From contig CM039188.1 of the NCBI GenBank assembly GCA_008360975.2, positions 29,911,944-29,975,943 on the forward strand: a stretch of 64,000 nucleotides of DNA, in the 5' to 3' direction. Under the pieces are notes generated by a model that was not told where the DNA came from, searched no databases, and was given only the letters and a program-made list of their open reading frames with translations. This document shows, in pieces, positions 37,941 to 50,792 of the stretch. The DNA comes from Lichenostomus cassidix. Lineage: Eukaryota; Chordata; Aves; Passeriformes; Meliphagidae. The translations under genes were made by a program, and so were the position numbers. Numbering within the stretch: the first letter of the stretch is position 1; each line of letters starts with the position of its first letter.

Positions 37941-40822
37941 AGCACAAACAGAAAGAATTTGCATATCTCCTGACTTTAGGGGGTAATTTGTGCAATATTA
38001 CAACAGGTTATATTAAAAAGTGATACTTTGTGCTGCCTACCCTTGCATTCTCTGGGGGCAGGAGGATGTCAGTTCCCATTAGTAGGATCTTGACCTTGGA
38101 TGCTCCCAAATGAGTTCAGCATGGCAGCTAATTGCCTGTGGCTTAAACACAGTAACCCTACAACATAAACAAAAGGGAGCAGCAATTTCAGCAAATCCTT
38201 CAGTATTCACTGAAATTGTTCTCTGCTGTTCCCAAGATACCTCATAGCTGAAGAAATTCTCTTACTGATAAGGAGTTGGGTTTGTCCTTGCCCCAAATTT
38301 TTGCTACAATGACTAAAATTGGGTCATTTTTGGAGATCCATTCTCAATTAGGTGACACAGCAAAAGCCCCAGGCTTTTTATTGTTGTGTTGTGAATATGT
38401 GCTCTGTAATGCATTATTATTTTTGTTTACCGGATCACATTTTCCCTCAAGAATTGATGTAATGAGGTGCTGAGTCCAGAACTCTGAAAAACAGTAGGAA
38501 AGATTTTGTAAAGAGCTTTGAATCAGACATACACTTAGCAAATAATAGCTGTATAGAAATGAAGAGTGTAATCTAAACAAATTTAGATCCATTACGGCAA
38601 CACCAAAGAAAATGCATTGAAACATCACAATGGCTAAGATCTTAAAGAGAAAGTAACAGATTTCTGAAATATGAGGAGCTGTTCAAAGAGAATTAAAAAG
38701 AAAGGTCTTCCAAAGAGAATTTCCTTTTCCCTGCTGGCTGGATCAGAAGGTTTGGCCCAAGGTTAAGGCAATTAATGAGAATTATTTTTAGGATCCTAAT
38801 GAGGTGCCTAACAGAAGTCAAATTGGGAAGTGCTGAGCCAGGCAACCTGAGTGCTCAGTAGGAATTGGGTTTATTAAAGGAAGGAGTACCAGTAGATGGT
38901 GCTCAAGAATACTCAGAATTATTTCGGGTTCTGCAGGACTAACCCAGCCCTGCACACAGGTATCTGTGAGCAGCTTTCCTCCTCACGTGCAGAGTGCCAG
39001 CAAAAGGCCAGACCTCCAGAGAAATCCTACACATCCTGAGCATTTGCACATCCTAAATAATGCCTGGAACCCTCTGGGTCATGATCTCCCCAAAGGAAGG
39101 GTCAGTGCAATTCTTTCTTCTTTTGTCAGGCCTGAGATGAATCAGTAGCAAGTCATGATTGGTGTTGTCAAGCAATGCTGACAAATTTGACAGTGAGGCC
39201 ACTGCTGATTGCCCTAAACCCATATTTTTATCAAAAAAAATGTATTGCTTGGCTTACTCCTAGCATTCCCTTCCCAGAGAACTGTCAGTGTCAGTGAGGG
39301 GGTCTCTAAATTTTTCAGAAGATGTTGACTGTGCTGAAACGTAACTGCTTCTCACTTCATTTTTTACTTTTGATTTTATATTAGTGATCTCTTTGTAAAA
39401 CTCTTCTCAATGTTACACGCAGCTTTAAAACTATGTAATAAAAAAATAATTAAATATCATGGATTTTTTAAAGGTACTGTTCTGCTCTCACTGACATGAG
39501 AGTGGTTTATGTGTTTCACCACAAAAGGAGGGCATCCCAAGTGTATTTTGAGGCCAAAGCTGGACAGAAAGCATCGCAGGATCATGTAGAGACTGCAGAG
39601 CTGCAGTTTGGGTCATGGTGAATAAATCCAGCTGTCCACCTCACTGGAGCAGTGTGTCTATCTTAGAGATTCTCTAATTTTCCACCATAATTATGGAATG
39701 GTGTCTATTATAATGAGTAAGCTGCCTGAAGTCCAATGTGTTATCAGAGAATTGTGCAAAATAATTTAGGAAGTTAGTGGAGAGCCTAAGTTGTTTGGTG
39801 TTTTTTTTTTTAAAAACACTTTATCATGCAAGTCACAGGACCTTTTCTGGGTTTTCAAAAGACTTAATGGTCTGCTACTTGAAAATTTGTGTTTCCAGGC
39901 ATTCTCTGTCCAACCATCTAAACTGAAAATTACTGCCTGTAATACTTGAAAAATTGGTTTTAGGAGAAAATTTATCACAGCTCCTGCTGCTGCACCACAG
40001 AGGAGATGATGTCTCAAGCAGATCCCTAGGTTTGCCATCAAGATGTCTTTTCTCTCTTTCCCCATGAAGAATATTCTTTGCATCTCTCTGAGAATTTGAA
40101 AATTAATACTACAGAGATCATGTGATCTTTGGATACCTTCTGAATGATAATGGAAAAAAATAGAGTTGGAAATGGGAGTGATCCCTAGAAATAACTACTG
40201 AGTGCAAGACTGGGAAAGAAAAGTCCTTTGCAACCTCAGATAGTCCTGTAAAAGTGCTTAAGCTATTGGGCAGAGCACAGCTCCTCTTCTTCCATGAAAC
40301 CAGAACCATGTTTAGACCATGAAACATTTTTTTAATTCTCTGTAATGTGTTATAGTCAATGATTAAAATTTCATTATACCAACTATTAAAGGGGGGTAGC
40401 AGTTTTCTAGCAAATCTTTCATCTCTTTTGTTTGTCTTTTTGATCATCTCTAATTCTTATTTAATGAAATTAATTCAATGGCAGTTCAGGCTGAATGCCT
40501 GTGAAAATCACATATGAACAATGTATAACTTTGTAATACAGTTTGGCTGTGTTATTATACCTTTTAAAATTTTTATTAACTTCAAGAATAATCTGTATTT
40601 TTTTTTTGTCTTTCACCACACATTTTCAAAACGCTCAATAAAACATATTTTTGTGAGAAATGACAAGTAGAAGATGCATTTCTTTGCATCAGTTTTATTT
40701 CACAGTCTTGTTAAATTCTGAATAGACTGCCCTTCTCATCTGTAAAAGATAATTCATATTAGATGTTTGCAGTGGTTTCACTACTAGGAAAGAAAATTAA
40801 CTCCATCCCAGCTGAAAACTGC

Positions 40823-40850
40823 ATTAATTATGCAGTGTTGCATAATTAAT
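40823..40850. repeat. Perfect 12-bp hairpin, 4-base loop
   Basis: ATTAATTATGCA (40823-40834) and TGCATAATTAAT (40839-40850) are exact reverse complements around the loop GTGT. Each arm contains ATTA homeodomain cores and the TAATTA palindrome, plus a POU-like ATGCA. The dimensions are the same as the hairpin at 23008-23035, though the sequence is unrelated. Confidence 0.9.
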
Positions 40851-43243
40851 ATTAAATTGTGAGATGTAAATGTATTTAATTTTTAAAGGTACATATGTAG
40901 TGATGACTCTGCTCCTGAAGGTTAAGAACAGGGGTGGACAGAGGGAATTCAACTGGATGTAAAGGCTAATCCTACTAACCACCCCTGAAGTGTATGGTGT
41001 AATTTTGGTTTGCAGAGATGCTGAGAAATACAAGGTGACTAAATCACACACTGGGCAGGGCAAAGCCTGGCAGGAGCCAAGCACAGGAACATGAGGCTGG
41101 AAGATTTTGGCCTCTCAGCTCAGTACAGATGTTTTCCAGTGGCTGTGTTCCCTTTTCCCATTGAAGAGACACATTTGCCTGTGTGAATCTCCTCACTGTT
41201 GGAACACCTGACTGTGTTTGGCAGTCACATTACTCTTGTGAGAATCAAAGATCATGAAGAGTCAGTGACTTGCTGAAAATGTTGGGATTCTTGTATTTGA
41301 GATCAGTTTAAAGTCCTTTAGTCATAGCCCCATGAGCTGTTCTATGAACTAGTGCATCTCAGTCTTAGATTATATTTCTCTCTCTATGTAATTTCATAGT
41401 TCCCTATTTTCCTAATTTATGAGTAAAGTGTCTGCCATTTACTAGATGGCAGTTCAGGGCTCTGCCATCCTCTTTGCCCAGCGAACTTGCTCTTTCAAAA
41501 AGCAGAACAGGAGAATTATTAAAATATCCATAAAATGGAAATATTGCAATTTTGTCCATATTTTAACCACAGCATCCAGTGTATTCTGTCAAGTTCAGAA
41601 CTCTCTGGAAATTCATGTTGTACCACTGACAAGTGCTATCCTGAGCTTGCCTCTCAAGTTTTAGAGCTTTGGTTGAGATGGGCATTTAATTAACACTCCT
41701 GTAGCCTTTTCAAAAAACAATTTCTTTTTTTTTCCCCTTGTCATTTAAAGTAGCAAATACAGCAGGCCTTCATTAGACTTAGGTTTTGTGTTTTTTCCTC
41801 TTGTGCAAGTTCAATTATATCCCCATCTGTAATGCTTTAAGTCAGACCAGCATATAAACTATTCAAGCTGATCCTCCAGTCCCACAAAAACTGGAAGCAA
41901 AGAAAAAAATTCAATGAAAATGAAAAATAAGAATAAACTGGAAAAAATTCTATTTGTTTCAAAGGAAACCTGAAATTTTGGATGGAAGTTTTATCTGACT
42001 CCTTTTGATTATAACATCATGGTCTGCTGGGATAAGGAGCTTTGAAGAATAAACTTGACTCAGACCTTGCACTCTGGAAATAACAGATCAGAAGCAGGTC
42101 GACCAGTAGATGAGCCTGAGAGAAGAGGTAAACTTCAGAGAGTCTTTCAGGGGAAAGAAGATGAATCAGCTGCCCTTGCTCTGAAAGCAGCACTAATGCC
42201 AAAGGCTGGGATTGCTCACTACCATCCCAAAAACATCTCTCCCCTACTAACCATGGGGTATGAGTCTGGATAGAGACAAGTTGGGGGCGTAAAACTCCTT
42301 CCCCAAACTGAAACCAAGTGCATCTCAAAGTCATTGGAAGGAAATGTGCTGAGCTTGAGCCCAGACAGTGTGACCCAAGGCAGGTGGGAGCTGGTAGAGC
42401 CTTTTAGCTCCTGCTATTAGATTTTGCAGCTTGCAGCTACTTGTTTGCTACTGAAGGCAGCAAAGGCAACCCCATGAGAGCAGCAAGGGACCAATTCTTC
42501 TTTTTCTTCATTCCCAAAGTAGGAAAACTGTCTAATTGTAGCTGTCAAAGCAAAGTTTGCTAAAATCACTAGCAGTCTGTCTAAGCAGGAGCCAGCAGTG
42601 ACAAACAGCAGCTGTTCTGTGTGCCTTGCTCCAGGTCCTGCTGCAATGAGACACCAAAAATAGAAACAGCACCGTGAGAAGAGTTAGCCCAGGGAGCAAA
42701 CCCCAGCTTTATCATGGTGAAATTGCTTTCTTACCAGTGGGGGAGTTTGATTCTTTGTCTGTGCCACAGGGATAAAAACAAACTAACTCCTTTGTAATTC
42801 CTGGACTCTATTGTAGTTTTGTACTTGAGCCAAGGAACAGTTAGAAACAGAGTAGGTTTTGTATTTCTTCTAACAAAAGTCTGATGCAGCAGAAAAAGTA
42901 CAACATCCAGGCAAACATTTATGTGAGAAAGGGTTAAATGGCAGGATAGCTATCCTATCCTCTTTTTTCACTTCTTTTCCCAGTATCAGCTGACACCAGC
43001 AGGTGCTTGAAAGATATCACAAAGCCTCAACACCTTGAACTAAACCCAAGGCAAGTCATGCAATATTTGAGTTCATTAAGTTAGCTCCTCTAACTTTGGC
43101 TCTGCTAAACAAATCTGGCAGAAGCAAACAAAAAGAAACCCTTTGATAATGCAAAATATGCAGCAGAGATTTATCAAATATGTCTTTGACAATAGAGCCA
43201 CTTTACAAACACTGCTGTTGATTCTTATGCAGATGAGGCAATT

Positions 43244-43256
43244 AAAAAAAAAAAAA
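43244..43256. repeat. Poly(A) tract, 13 bases
   Basis: A13 run with no recognisable retroposed body to its left. Confidence 0.9.
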
Positions 43257-44548
43257 GACTGTTTCAGCAATTTATGGTTCTCAGAGTTAATAAAGTTATT
43301 TTATTAATGGAAAAAGTTCTCCCTGCTGGACTTCAGAACTTATTGATTTTACTTGAGTAGCTTAGTGGCAGACTGCTAAAGGTATGAGTTCAGGAGAGCT
43401 GATGCAGCAAAAAGAAAGGTAGTATCTCTTACAAAAATTTAATTATCTTGACACTAAAACTGCATCTTATTTTAAAAATTAATCTCCATTAAAAAAATAG
43501 GCAATGTCTAAAAGCAAAATGCCTGTCATGTGTTATTGGCAAATCTGAAATGAAACTGCAGGCAAGAATGATTGATTATACCTAAGGCAAAGAGCCATTA
43601 TATGATAATAAAACTGGTTAGACAGAAAAATATTTGACTGAGCAAGAAACCTAGGCCTGGTATCCAGAAATTAATGTTCTTGTAAAAATACAAATAGAAG
43701 TGTGAAGCTCACTTAAAACCTGAAGATGTTGTGTTCCCTATCTTCTGCTGGGTGGTAAAATCAAAGATCAGCAGAAGAGATGGTGATGAGAGCAGCCTGG
43801 ATCATTAGCACAATGCTTTTTAATATCTTTGTTTTTCCAACATGGAAAGTGAGGAGATCCCTCAGCCAACAGGCTCATCTCTTAGCCATGAGAAAATGCT
43901 TTCCATTCTTCCCAGGTGGGATTTTTGATGGAGTTATCCTGGAGCATTCTCTGCTCTTTACCACAGCTTGGTATTGATGAGTACAGAATTTAAGGCTGAT
44001 GAGTTGCAGGAGTTAAGGCTGCAGTGATGCTCTGACTCCTGCAGGAGCAGCAGACCTGTGTGCTGAAGGGAGGATATCCCTGGCATGATATCCCTGCCGT
44101 GCCAGTGGGTAGGAATCAGAACTTCTCCTGGGCTTGGGTGTGTTTTGGAGCGCAGATAGATCTACAGAGGCATTCACACACCTTGTGTGCTCTGCAGAAG
44201 AGCAGCCTTGTCTTGGAGATTTTAGAATTATCTTGGGATGGAAAAGTGAGAGACGTGCCCAAAATCATGTGACTGTCTTAAAATAGCAGCCTTTTACTGA
44301 AACATTATTAGTGACCCTCTGTTTTCTTCTAGAACTGTTAAAATACTAAATCTACTCTCTTTACTCTGTTACTGTTGCATTCCCACCAAGCAAAGTCAGA
44401 GTCTGGTCAATCTTCTGTCTGGGAGGTGTTTAATCCTTTAGCTTTTTTCCAGTTCACGTATGACTTTGAAAAGCTTCAAAAAAATATTGAAGGATAAAGT
44501 AGCAACTGAACCTGATGAGTTTTACAAATCAGTGAAGAAAGAATCATT

Positions 44549-44566
44549 AAAAAAAAAAAAAAAAAA
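44549..44566. repeat. Poly(A) tract, 18 bases
   Basis: A18 is the longest homopolymer that I see in the window. It could mark the 3' end of a plus-strand retroposon, but no AATAAA lies 10-30 bases upstream and the preceding 150 bases match no gene or SINE that I recognise. Confidence 0.9.
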
Positions 44567-45581
44567 CCAACTAAATTAAATCTTCACAAATAGACCCATG
44601 TAACTGCAAGGACAGCAGTGCTTATCTACTCAGAGCAGTAGCAAAAGTAAAGAAAGACCTGGGAATCCTGTTGATAGAAGAAAAACAAAGTATTTATTCT
44701 GTGGCCAAGGAGGAGATGCAGAAGCTGGATGGTGTCTGAACAGTGATAATGAAAATATTTTCCTTATCAGCTTTAAGTTCACTGACATAGTAACATTCTC
44801 TGGCAGCAATGAGAACAGACATTCTTGGTGTACACTGATTTTATTTCCAAATATTTTCCTTCAGGTGCTTCCTGGTCCATCCAGTGCTTGGGCTCAGCAT
44901 CTCTGACAGGAAAGGACAAAGCACATCATCTTCACCTGACATTTGCATTTAGGCAAACTTGTAGACCAAGAGAAGGTAAAGAGTTAGAGATAAATGGATG
45001 GACTCTAATAATGAAAGAGAAAAGCAAAGCTTTTCCAGTATTTCCAGGTTCACATGTATAGAATGCAGTAAAAAGCAAAGTAGGAAATAAATCTTAGATA
45101 TAACAGACCTAGGCTCTGTTGAAATCCGTGGATCACATCATGCTGCTGAAGTTCCTCATCATGCACAGTTATAATATGAAAGCAGAGTTTTCTAGCTTGT
45201 AATATTGCAATTAAAATCGATTTATGGACAGAGAGCCTTTGGAGTGATATCTCACTGAAATTCCAGAGCCAAAGGTTTTGCCACCAGCAAACAGCCAAGT
45301 GCTCCTGGGATGTTAATGATAAACAAATAGAAATCAGTCACCAATTATATGGTTGCAAGTTTTGCTGTTCAGTTTGAATATGTCACATGGGCCCCACCCT
45401 CCCCCAAAGTAAAGCCCTGCAGATGTCACTAACTCAGAATCCAGTATATGATAGAATTATTAGGGGAAAGGGTATTTATTAGGGCATCTGTGATTCAGAT
45501 TTGTCATAATTTCTACTCTCTAAAAGGCTGCAAGAACCTTGCTTTTCACTGTGGAGGTCACTCAGGAAGTTCTGTGAGTCC

Positions 45582-45619
45582 TTAGTGTGTGATCAGGTTA
45601 GCATCATCACTCACACTAA
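45582..45619. repeat. Imperfect hairpin
   Basis: TTAGTGTG-TGAT (45582-45593) pairs with ATCACTCACACTAA (45606-45619) with a two-base bulge on the right arm. The stem is 12 bp and the loop 12 bases. It is followed by 'cacacaccc'. Confidence 0.75.
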
Positions 45620-48111
45620 CACACACCCATCCATCAATTTTATAGCTCTGAGAATTTCTACAGGCTGGATCAAATTAATACATTCTGTTTGAAATGAGAG
45701 ACATTACAGCTAAAATACTAAAACTGCTTTTTAAAAACACTCTTTTTAAAAATTTTCCCTCTAAAACTCTGTTGCAAAGCTGAATAGTCAGCTCTGCTCT
45801 TGTTTGATTTTTACTCTAGATGAATTCTTAATAGCTAAAGTTTCCACTGAGACTTGTAGGCACTCAGCATGCTTTAAAATTGGGTAAGAATATTTACACA
45901 CAGTTTTTGAATTGAAGAACTGTGTTACAGGAATGCCTTTTATAATCTGAGCCCAAGGATTCCAGCTGAAGGACATTGGTTCCTGGTCTTAGTGGGCTTT
46001 GCCACCAAAGGAATCCACACCTCACCCCCAAAATGTCTGGGGAATGTATTCTCCATATGGAGACCCACCTAAGCTGGGCAGAATGAAGCACCTGCATGAG
46101 AACTGAAGATTCACCACATCTAGAAATGCCTTCCACCTGTTATTTAGAATCATGTAATACAGAAAATAATGCTAATTTTACATTCTGTATCTAGCAGTGG
46201 TTCTACCTATTTCTTTTATCCACAGCTGTTATGGGTTACAGAAACATATCCAAAGGGTTCTGTTGGAGGTCCCTTCACTTGGTTTTCACATCCAATAAGT
46301 GCATGGTTGGTTTACCAGAACCTGGAATTACTCAATACCCTTTTAACCTGTTCCAGTCAGGAGGGATTGAATTAGTATTCCTGGGGATCTCTTTAAAATA
46401 ATGTAGTGGTTAAGGCATTCTGGAGAAACAGAGGGAAGAAGGAAGGGGGAAAAGGAACCTTTGAGCTTGTGTTTGTTTATCTGAATGTTACATTTTGTAC
46501 AAGGTGAAATAGCCTACAGTCTTGCAATTTAAGATGAAAAAGCCTAAGGCGTTTGATGTGCCTGAAAAATTTTGTTGCATTGACATCATATTTAGAAAAA
46601 AATGGACATCTATTTGTATAATGTGTATTGTCTACCTAGTGGCTTAGCATCTGCTTCGTAAATGTTTGGGTTCTATATTTTGTAATTTGGGTTTGCTTAT
46701 TTCCCTGCATAAGATCACACAAGGTTATTGTTCCTGTATTCACAACATGTATTTCATTGTAATTCCCTGACAAGCTACTGCCAGGTTAAAAGAGAAGTGT
46801 ACATATTTCATCACTGCATCTCTCACCTTTTCCCTTCTTGATTTAGTTTTTCTTCTCCTGTCCCCTCTATGGAAGAATGCAAAGATGTCTAGAAGATAAG
46901 GAGCAGGTGTAATAGTTTCTCTCCTTTAAATATCTTTATTTGTTCTGTGATATAAATGATTTCCTGTTTATAAAATAACATCTGAAGAAGGAGATATTTT
47001 AAAAAATCTGACTCAAGATTTCTGTCCTAACATAGCCAGGAACCACACTAAGCATTTTTCTAACAAGAGTTTTGAGGAAATGTCCTCCACTGTGTGGAGG
47101 AAAGGAGGGAAGAGAAATGCCAGTAATATTGGTGCTTGCCTCAAGTAATTCTGTTGACAATAGGGGGTAATTAACAAAATTAACCGTGTGTTTTATGCAT
47201 TTTTAAGTAAACACAGAATATTAGTTACACAGGAAATAGCTCTCTCCCTGGTGGGTGCAGCAGGGCTTACCCCAGGGATCTGTTTGGCTGAGTGCTCTCA
47301 TTCTTGGCTGGCAGCAAGAGGGGCTGAAGGGAAATCAGAAACAGACTCTGCACTGAGCATGTTTTCCTGCCTGGCTTGTAGAACAGTGAGTAAGCTCAGG
47401 AAGGGAAAGAAATTGGGGTAGAAAACTGTCCCATCCTTAGCATTTCCAGTTAATAGATTCAGGAACCCAGTTATCAGACCCAGGATCAGCTTCTATGTCC
47501 CTAATTTTTTTTTATTTCACTCTTCTGGCTCCCAGCTCTCCTGAAGTGTTGTAAATTTAAGCACTTCAAGATGGGCTTGTGTCTGATTTTAAGTTCTCTG
47601 CTGGACATAGATCCTCATCTTTAAATAATAGTTTGCAAGGTTTGGGTCTGTGATGGAAGTAGTATTTGTCTAATTTTCTTTTCTCTCTATTTTTTTCTGG
47701 TGATTGCTATTAGAAAGAACCAGATTCTTCTCTGATAAATAATTTAAATTACCCAAGTTGGTTTTATTATCCTGTACTATTTCATCAGGCTTTGAACAAA
47801 ACAGAAGTTATATCCCCTTCCACCACCCCTTATCCCATTGCCAGGGTGTAAAAGGAAAATATTTCAACATAACACCGAGTGCAGAACATCAGGAAATCAC
47901 AGACATTATGAAGTCTTGGTCCCAAACATTGCTTACAGATGTTAACTGGCCATTTATTATTGGAATAGTTTTAAAAAACGTTAGAAATATTTTATGAGAT
48001 GGTGGCTGGATGCTGCTGAGTGAATATTTAATTTTTTCCCCTCCTTTCTTTCTGGCTGCTGATGACAACTAGGTGGCCACACAGGCAAAGTGCCACCTCC
48101 CTACCTTCCAC

Positions 48112-48131
48112 TCATCATCATCATCATCATC
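48112..48131. repeat. (TCA)n microsatellite
   Basis: About 6.7 TCA units. Read on the plus strand in the frame of an open stretch at 48073-48450, it gives a run of serines. That peptide is low complexity and is not evidence for a gene. Confidence 0.95.
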
Positions 48132-50317
48132 CCACTCTCCCTCTGCAGGAACCACTCGTCCTGCTCCAGTGCCAGCACTGATTTTGCTGTCCTTGTATAT
48201 GAAATTTGAGTTTCTCATTATCTCTGACAGGGCTTTATTTTGGGACATAGTATGTGTTCTACTTCATTTTCCAAGGATTATGTACAGGGCTGGGTGCTTT
48301 TTGGAGATCAGAAAGGATACACCTGTCTCCCTAGAGGCTGGCTCTGGCTCCAGTCATTTTTTCCTCTCTGGGCTTACTGAGAGTGTAATATCACTGATTG
48401 ATTTTCCTGAGGACATAGTGCAGAAACCTTCTCTATTCACTGTGATATGAAGAATTCATGTAATTGAGTTGGTGCATTCAATACAAGTCAGAAGGGTAAA
48501 ACCAAGAACATATGTGGAATGGTGGCTTTTAACAGCAGGGCACTGTTGCTTTGGTGACAGTCTATTGGGTCCTGGGCCAGCTGCTGAATTTTGTAAATGC
48601 AGTGGACTAACATGATTTTGGGAGGCCAGGGAAGCAACAAAGTAGAAATAGATTTCATACAAATGTAGCATGTTTATTTGAGGTTGTTTTCTATACAAGG
48701 CTGGCAAAAATCAGGAAGGTTTTAAACATTACAGAGTATCATTGTTCTAATAAGGTGCCTTCATTTTCTATAAATCCTGGAACCAAGTGACTTAGATCCA
48801 GATTTAAATTTCCTATGACGACATTTTGTCAGGAGCTGAGAGGCAGAGAAATGAAAACTCTAAATTGCTACTGATGCTTTTCAGAGATTCAGCTTCTTTG
48901 GCCCACAATGCAGAAGCAGGATAGTTCCAGCCATCTTTTTTTGTGAAATGGCAACTCCATTGCATCACTGCCCTGCCCAGCCCAGGAGGGTGGGGAGATC
49001 TTGACACCTTCTTCACAATATTCTGATTTTCCTGTAATGGAAGGCAGCATGTAGAGAATTAAAGAGAGATCAGTTTTTAAGCACAGGGTTTGAGTGCTGA
49101 TTTAATGATACTGGTTGCTAGTCTTGTCATTGTTTTCCTCACAAAGGAAATGTACTTGTTTGAAGTCTGCAGTGTGTGAAACATGAGCCATCCTTTTCCA
49201 TCTCCACCTCAGGAAGAAGGACAAGAGCCCTGCACAGACTCACATTCTCACCACCATCCACAGCTCTGCTTGCACCCCCAGGTTATGTGGAAACAGGGCA
49301 ATTCAGCAGTGAAATGTAGCTTCCCGGGAAAGCGTCAGGAGCTGTGCCCAGAGCATGAACCAGCAGCTGCCTGAGAAAAGACCCAGAGATAAGTGCTGCA
49401 CCTGAACAGCCTGGGTTGTTCCAGGAGCAGAGCAGCTATTTTCCCCTGATTATTCCCATCACCTGCCTTTTCACAGGGCTCATGGCAGAAGAAGCACAGG
49501 GGCATGGCAAGGCTGCAAGGTCAGAGCTTCTTCTTCCCCTTCAGACAAGAGAGCTCTGCAGAAGCCATGGGGTCACAGATGTAGAGATGTGAGCTTTTTT
49601 AGACATAGAAATGTACACTCAGACACACTTCAGAGCGAGTGGTGAGCTCTGTGAAGCTGATAAAGCATCTGGGAAAGTAAGAAATCCGTCAGGAGCTGTA
49701 TAATGGCAATAGATGGAGTCCTGGAGCTCCCCACAGGAACCTCCCTGGTGGGGAGCTCTTTGCCTCCTCCCCCTTCAGTGTGCTGGGAGACAAAGTGTGA
49801 ATACTTTGAAATAAAGAGGAGTCCATCAGTTTGAGCTGAGTTTTGGGCAAACCTGTATCAAATTTGGCTGTCATCCACAGCCCTATGAAAAGGTGCTATG
49901 AAAAAGTACAGACCAATGTGTGCAAAGGGTGAATATTGGGGCTCTCTCTTGTTAATGCCTTGCCTTTTTTTTTAATGTGGAAATCTGAATTTTAAAATGC
50001 TCTGAAGCTTGCTTTTATTTGGTTTACTCTAAAGGAAAGCAGAAAGGCTTAGATGTTATTTGAATGAGTAATTTCAGGGCTCAGAACCAGGAGGCAACTC
50101 ACCATGAGGTCCTTATGTGACATGTCTCCCTGCAAAACAAATACATAAATATACACAAATAAAAGAAATTAGTTATATTTGGGAACGTTAGGAGCAGTAC
50201 AGTATATTGATTTAAGAAATTATTTTTACCTGATTATCCAGCATTGCTCAGACAGATGAAGCAGTACTTTAAATATTTTTATATCAATATATTTAATAAA
50301 ACTGCTGAACCACTTAC

Positions 50318-50792
50318 ATTGGTACAGAAAGAACCACAGAAGAGAGATTAGGAACTAAAAAAATATACTGCTGTGAAAGACTTAAAGAATTCAGATCTGT
50401 TTAGCATCTCAGGAAGAGAAGATGATTTGATTGCACAGCAAGTATTTTCATGTGGAGAAGACAGTGGATAGAAAAAGAACCTTTAATCTCACTGAGACAA
50501 GCAGGCAAGAGTTGTGCCTGGGAGCTGATCTAGAGGAATTCAAATGACAACTTGTGCAGATAGTGCTAAGTGTGACGATGATTAGCCTTTGGTATATAAA
50601 GAAACAGCAGGCAAAACAGTAGATTGTCTATCTCTTGATACCTCAGATGAAGACTGGCCCTCTAGGAGAAAGATGGTTGTGCTTTATTGAGCTTAATAGG
50701 GGAGTAACTGGATGTAATAGCCTGTGGTATACTGGAGATTGAGTGTGATGATCTAATGGTTCTCCTGGCCTTAAACTTTATGAATCCCTTGA
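50318..50792 (+). mobile_element. Old CR1 3' region (ancient subfamily)
   Basis: Ordered similarity to an old amniote CR1 3' region. It opens with 'aagaaccacagaa' and 'gaaagacttaaagaa', then 'cagatctgtttagcatctc' and 'aagagaaga', with 'aacctttaatctcactgaga' and 'aggaattcaaatgac' in the middle. It ends with 'gatgatctaatggttctcct', 'ggccttaaactttatgaatc'. That last block is the typical end of old CR1 lineages ('gatgatctaatggtcccttc', 'tggccttaaaatctatgaat'), rather than the 'ggcagggggttgg' end of the young avian families. Every reading frame is interrupted. The first 60 bases are the least certain part. Confidence 0.8.

Larger units (their letters stand above)
31276..50317. other. Long unique noncoding stretch
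   Basis: About 19 kb without a supported gene. It includes a GC-richer patch at 36420-37350 followed by the AT-rich block at 37620-37940. The longest open frame of the whole window (37103-37609, 168 codons) spans that patch. It shows no conserved domain and runs through a T9 tract as FFF, and I judge it random. Microsatellites and hairpins are listed separately. Confidence 0.65.

Noticed and set aside
42740..42785. MIR-like 'ctgtgccacagggataaaaa'
   Set aside because: Too short and diverged from the MIR consensus that I remember. Sensitive masking would be needed.
46395..46425. 'gtagtggttaaggca', resembling a tRNA-derived SINE head
   Set aside because: No A-box/B-box pair or SINE body follows, and 15 bases is too short.
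48073..48450. 125-codon open frame with a serine run
   Set aside because: The serine run is the (TCA)n microsatellite, and the rest resembles no protein.
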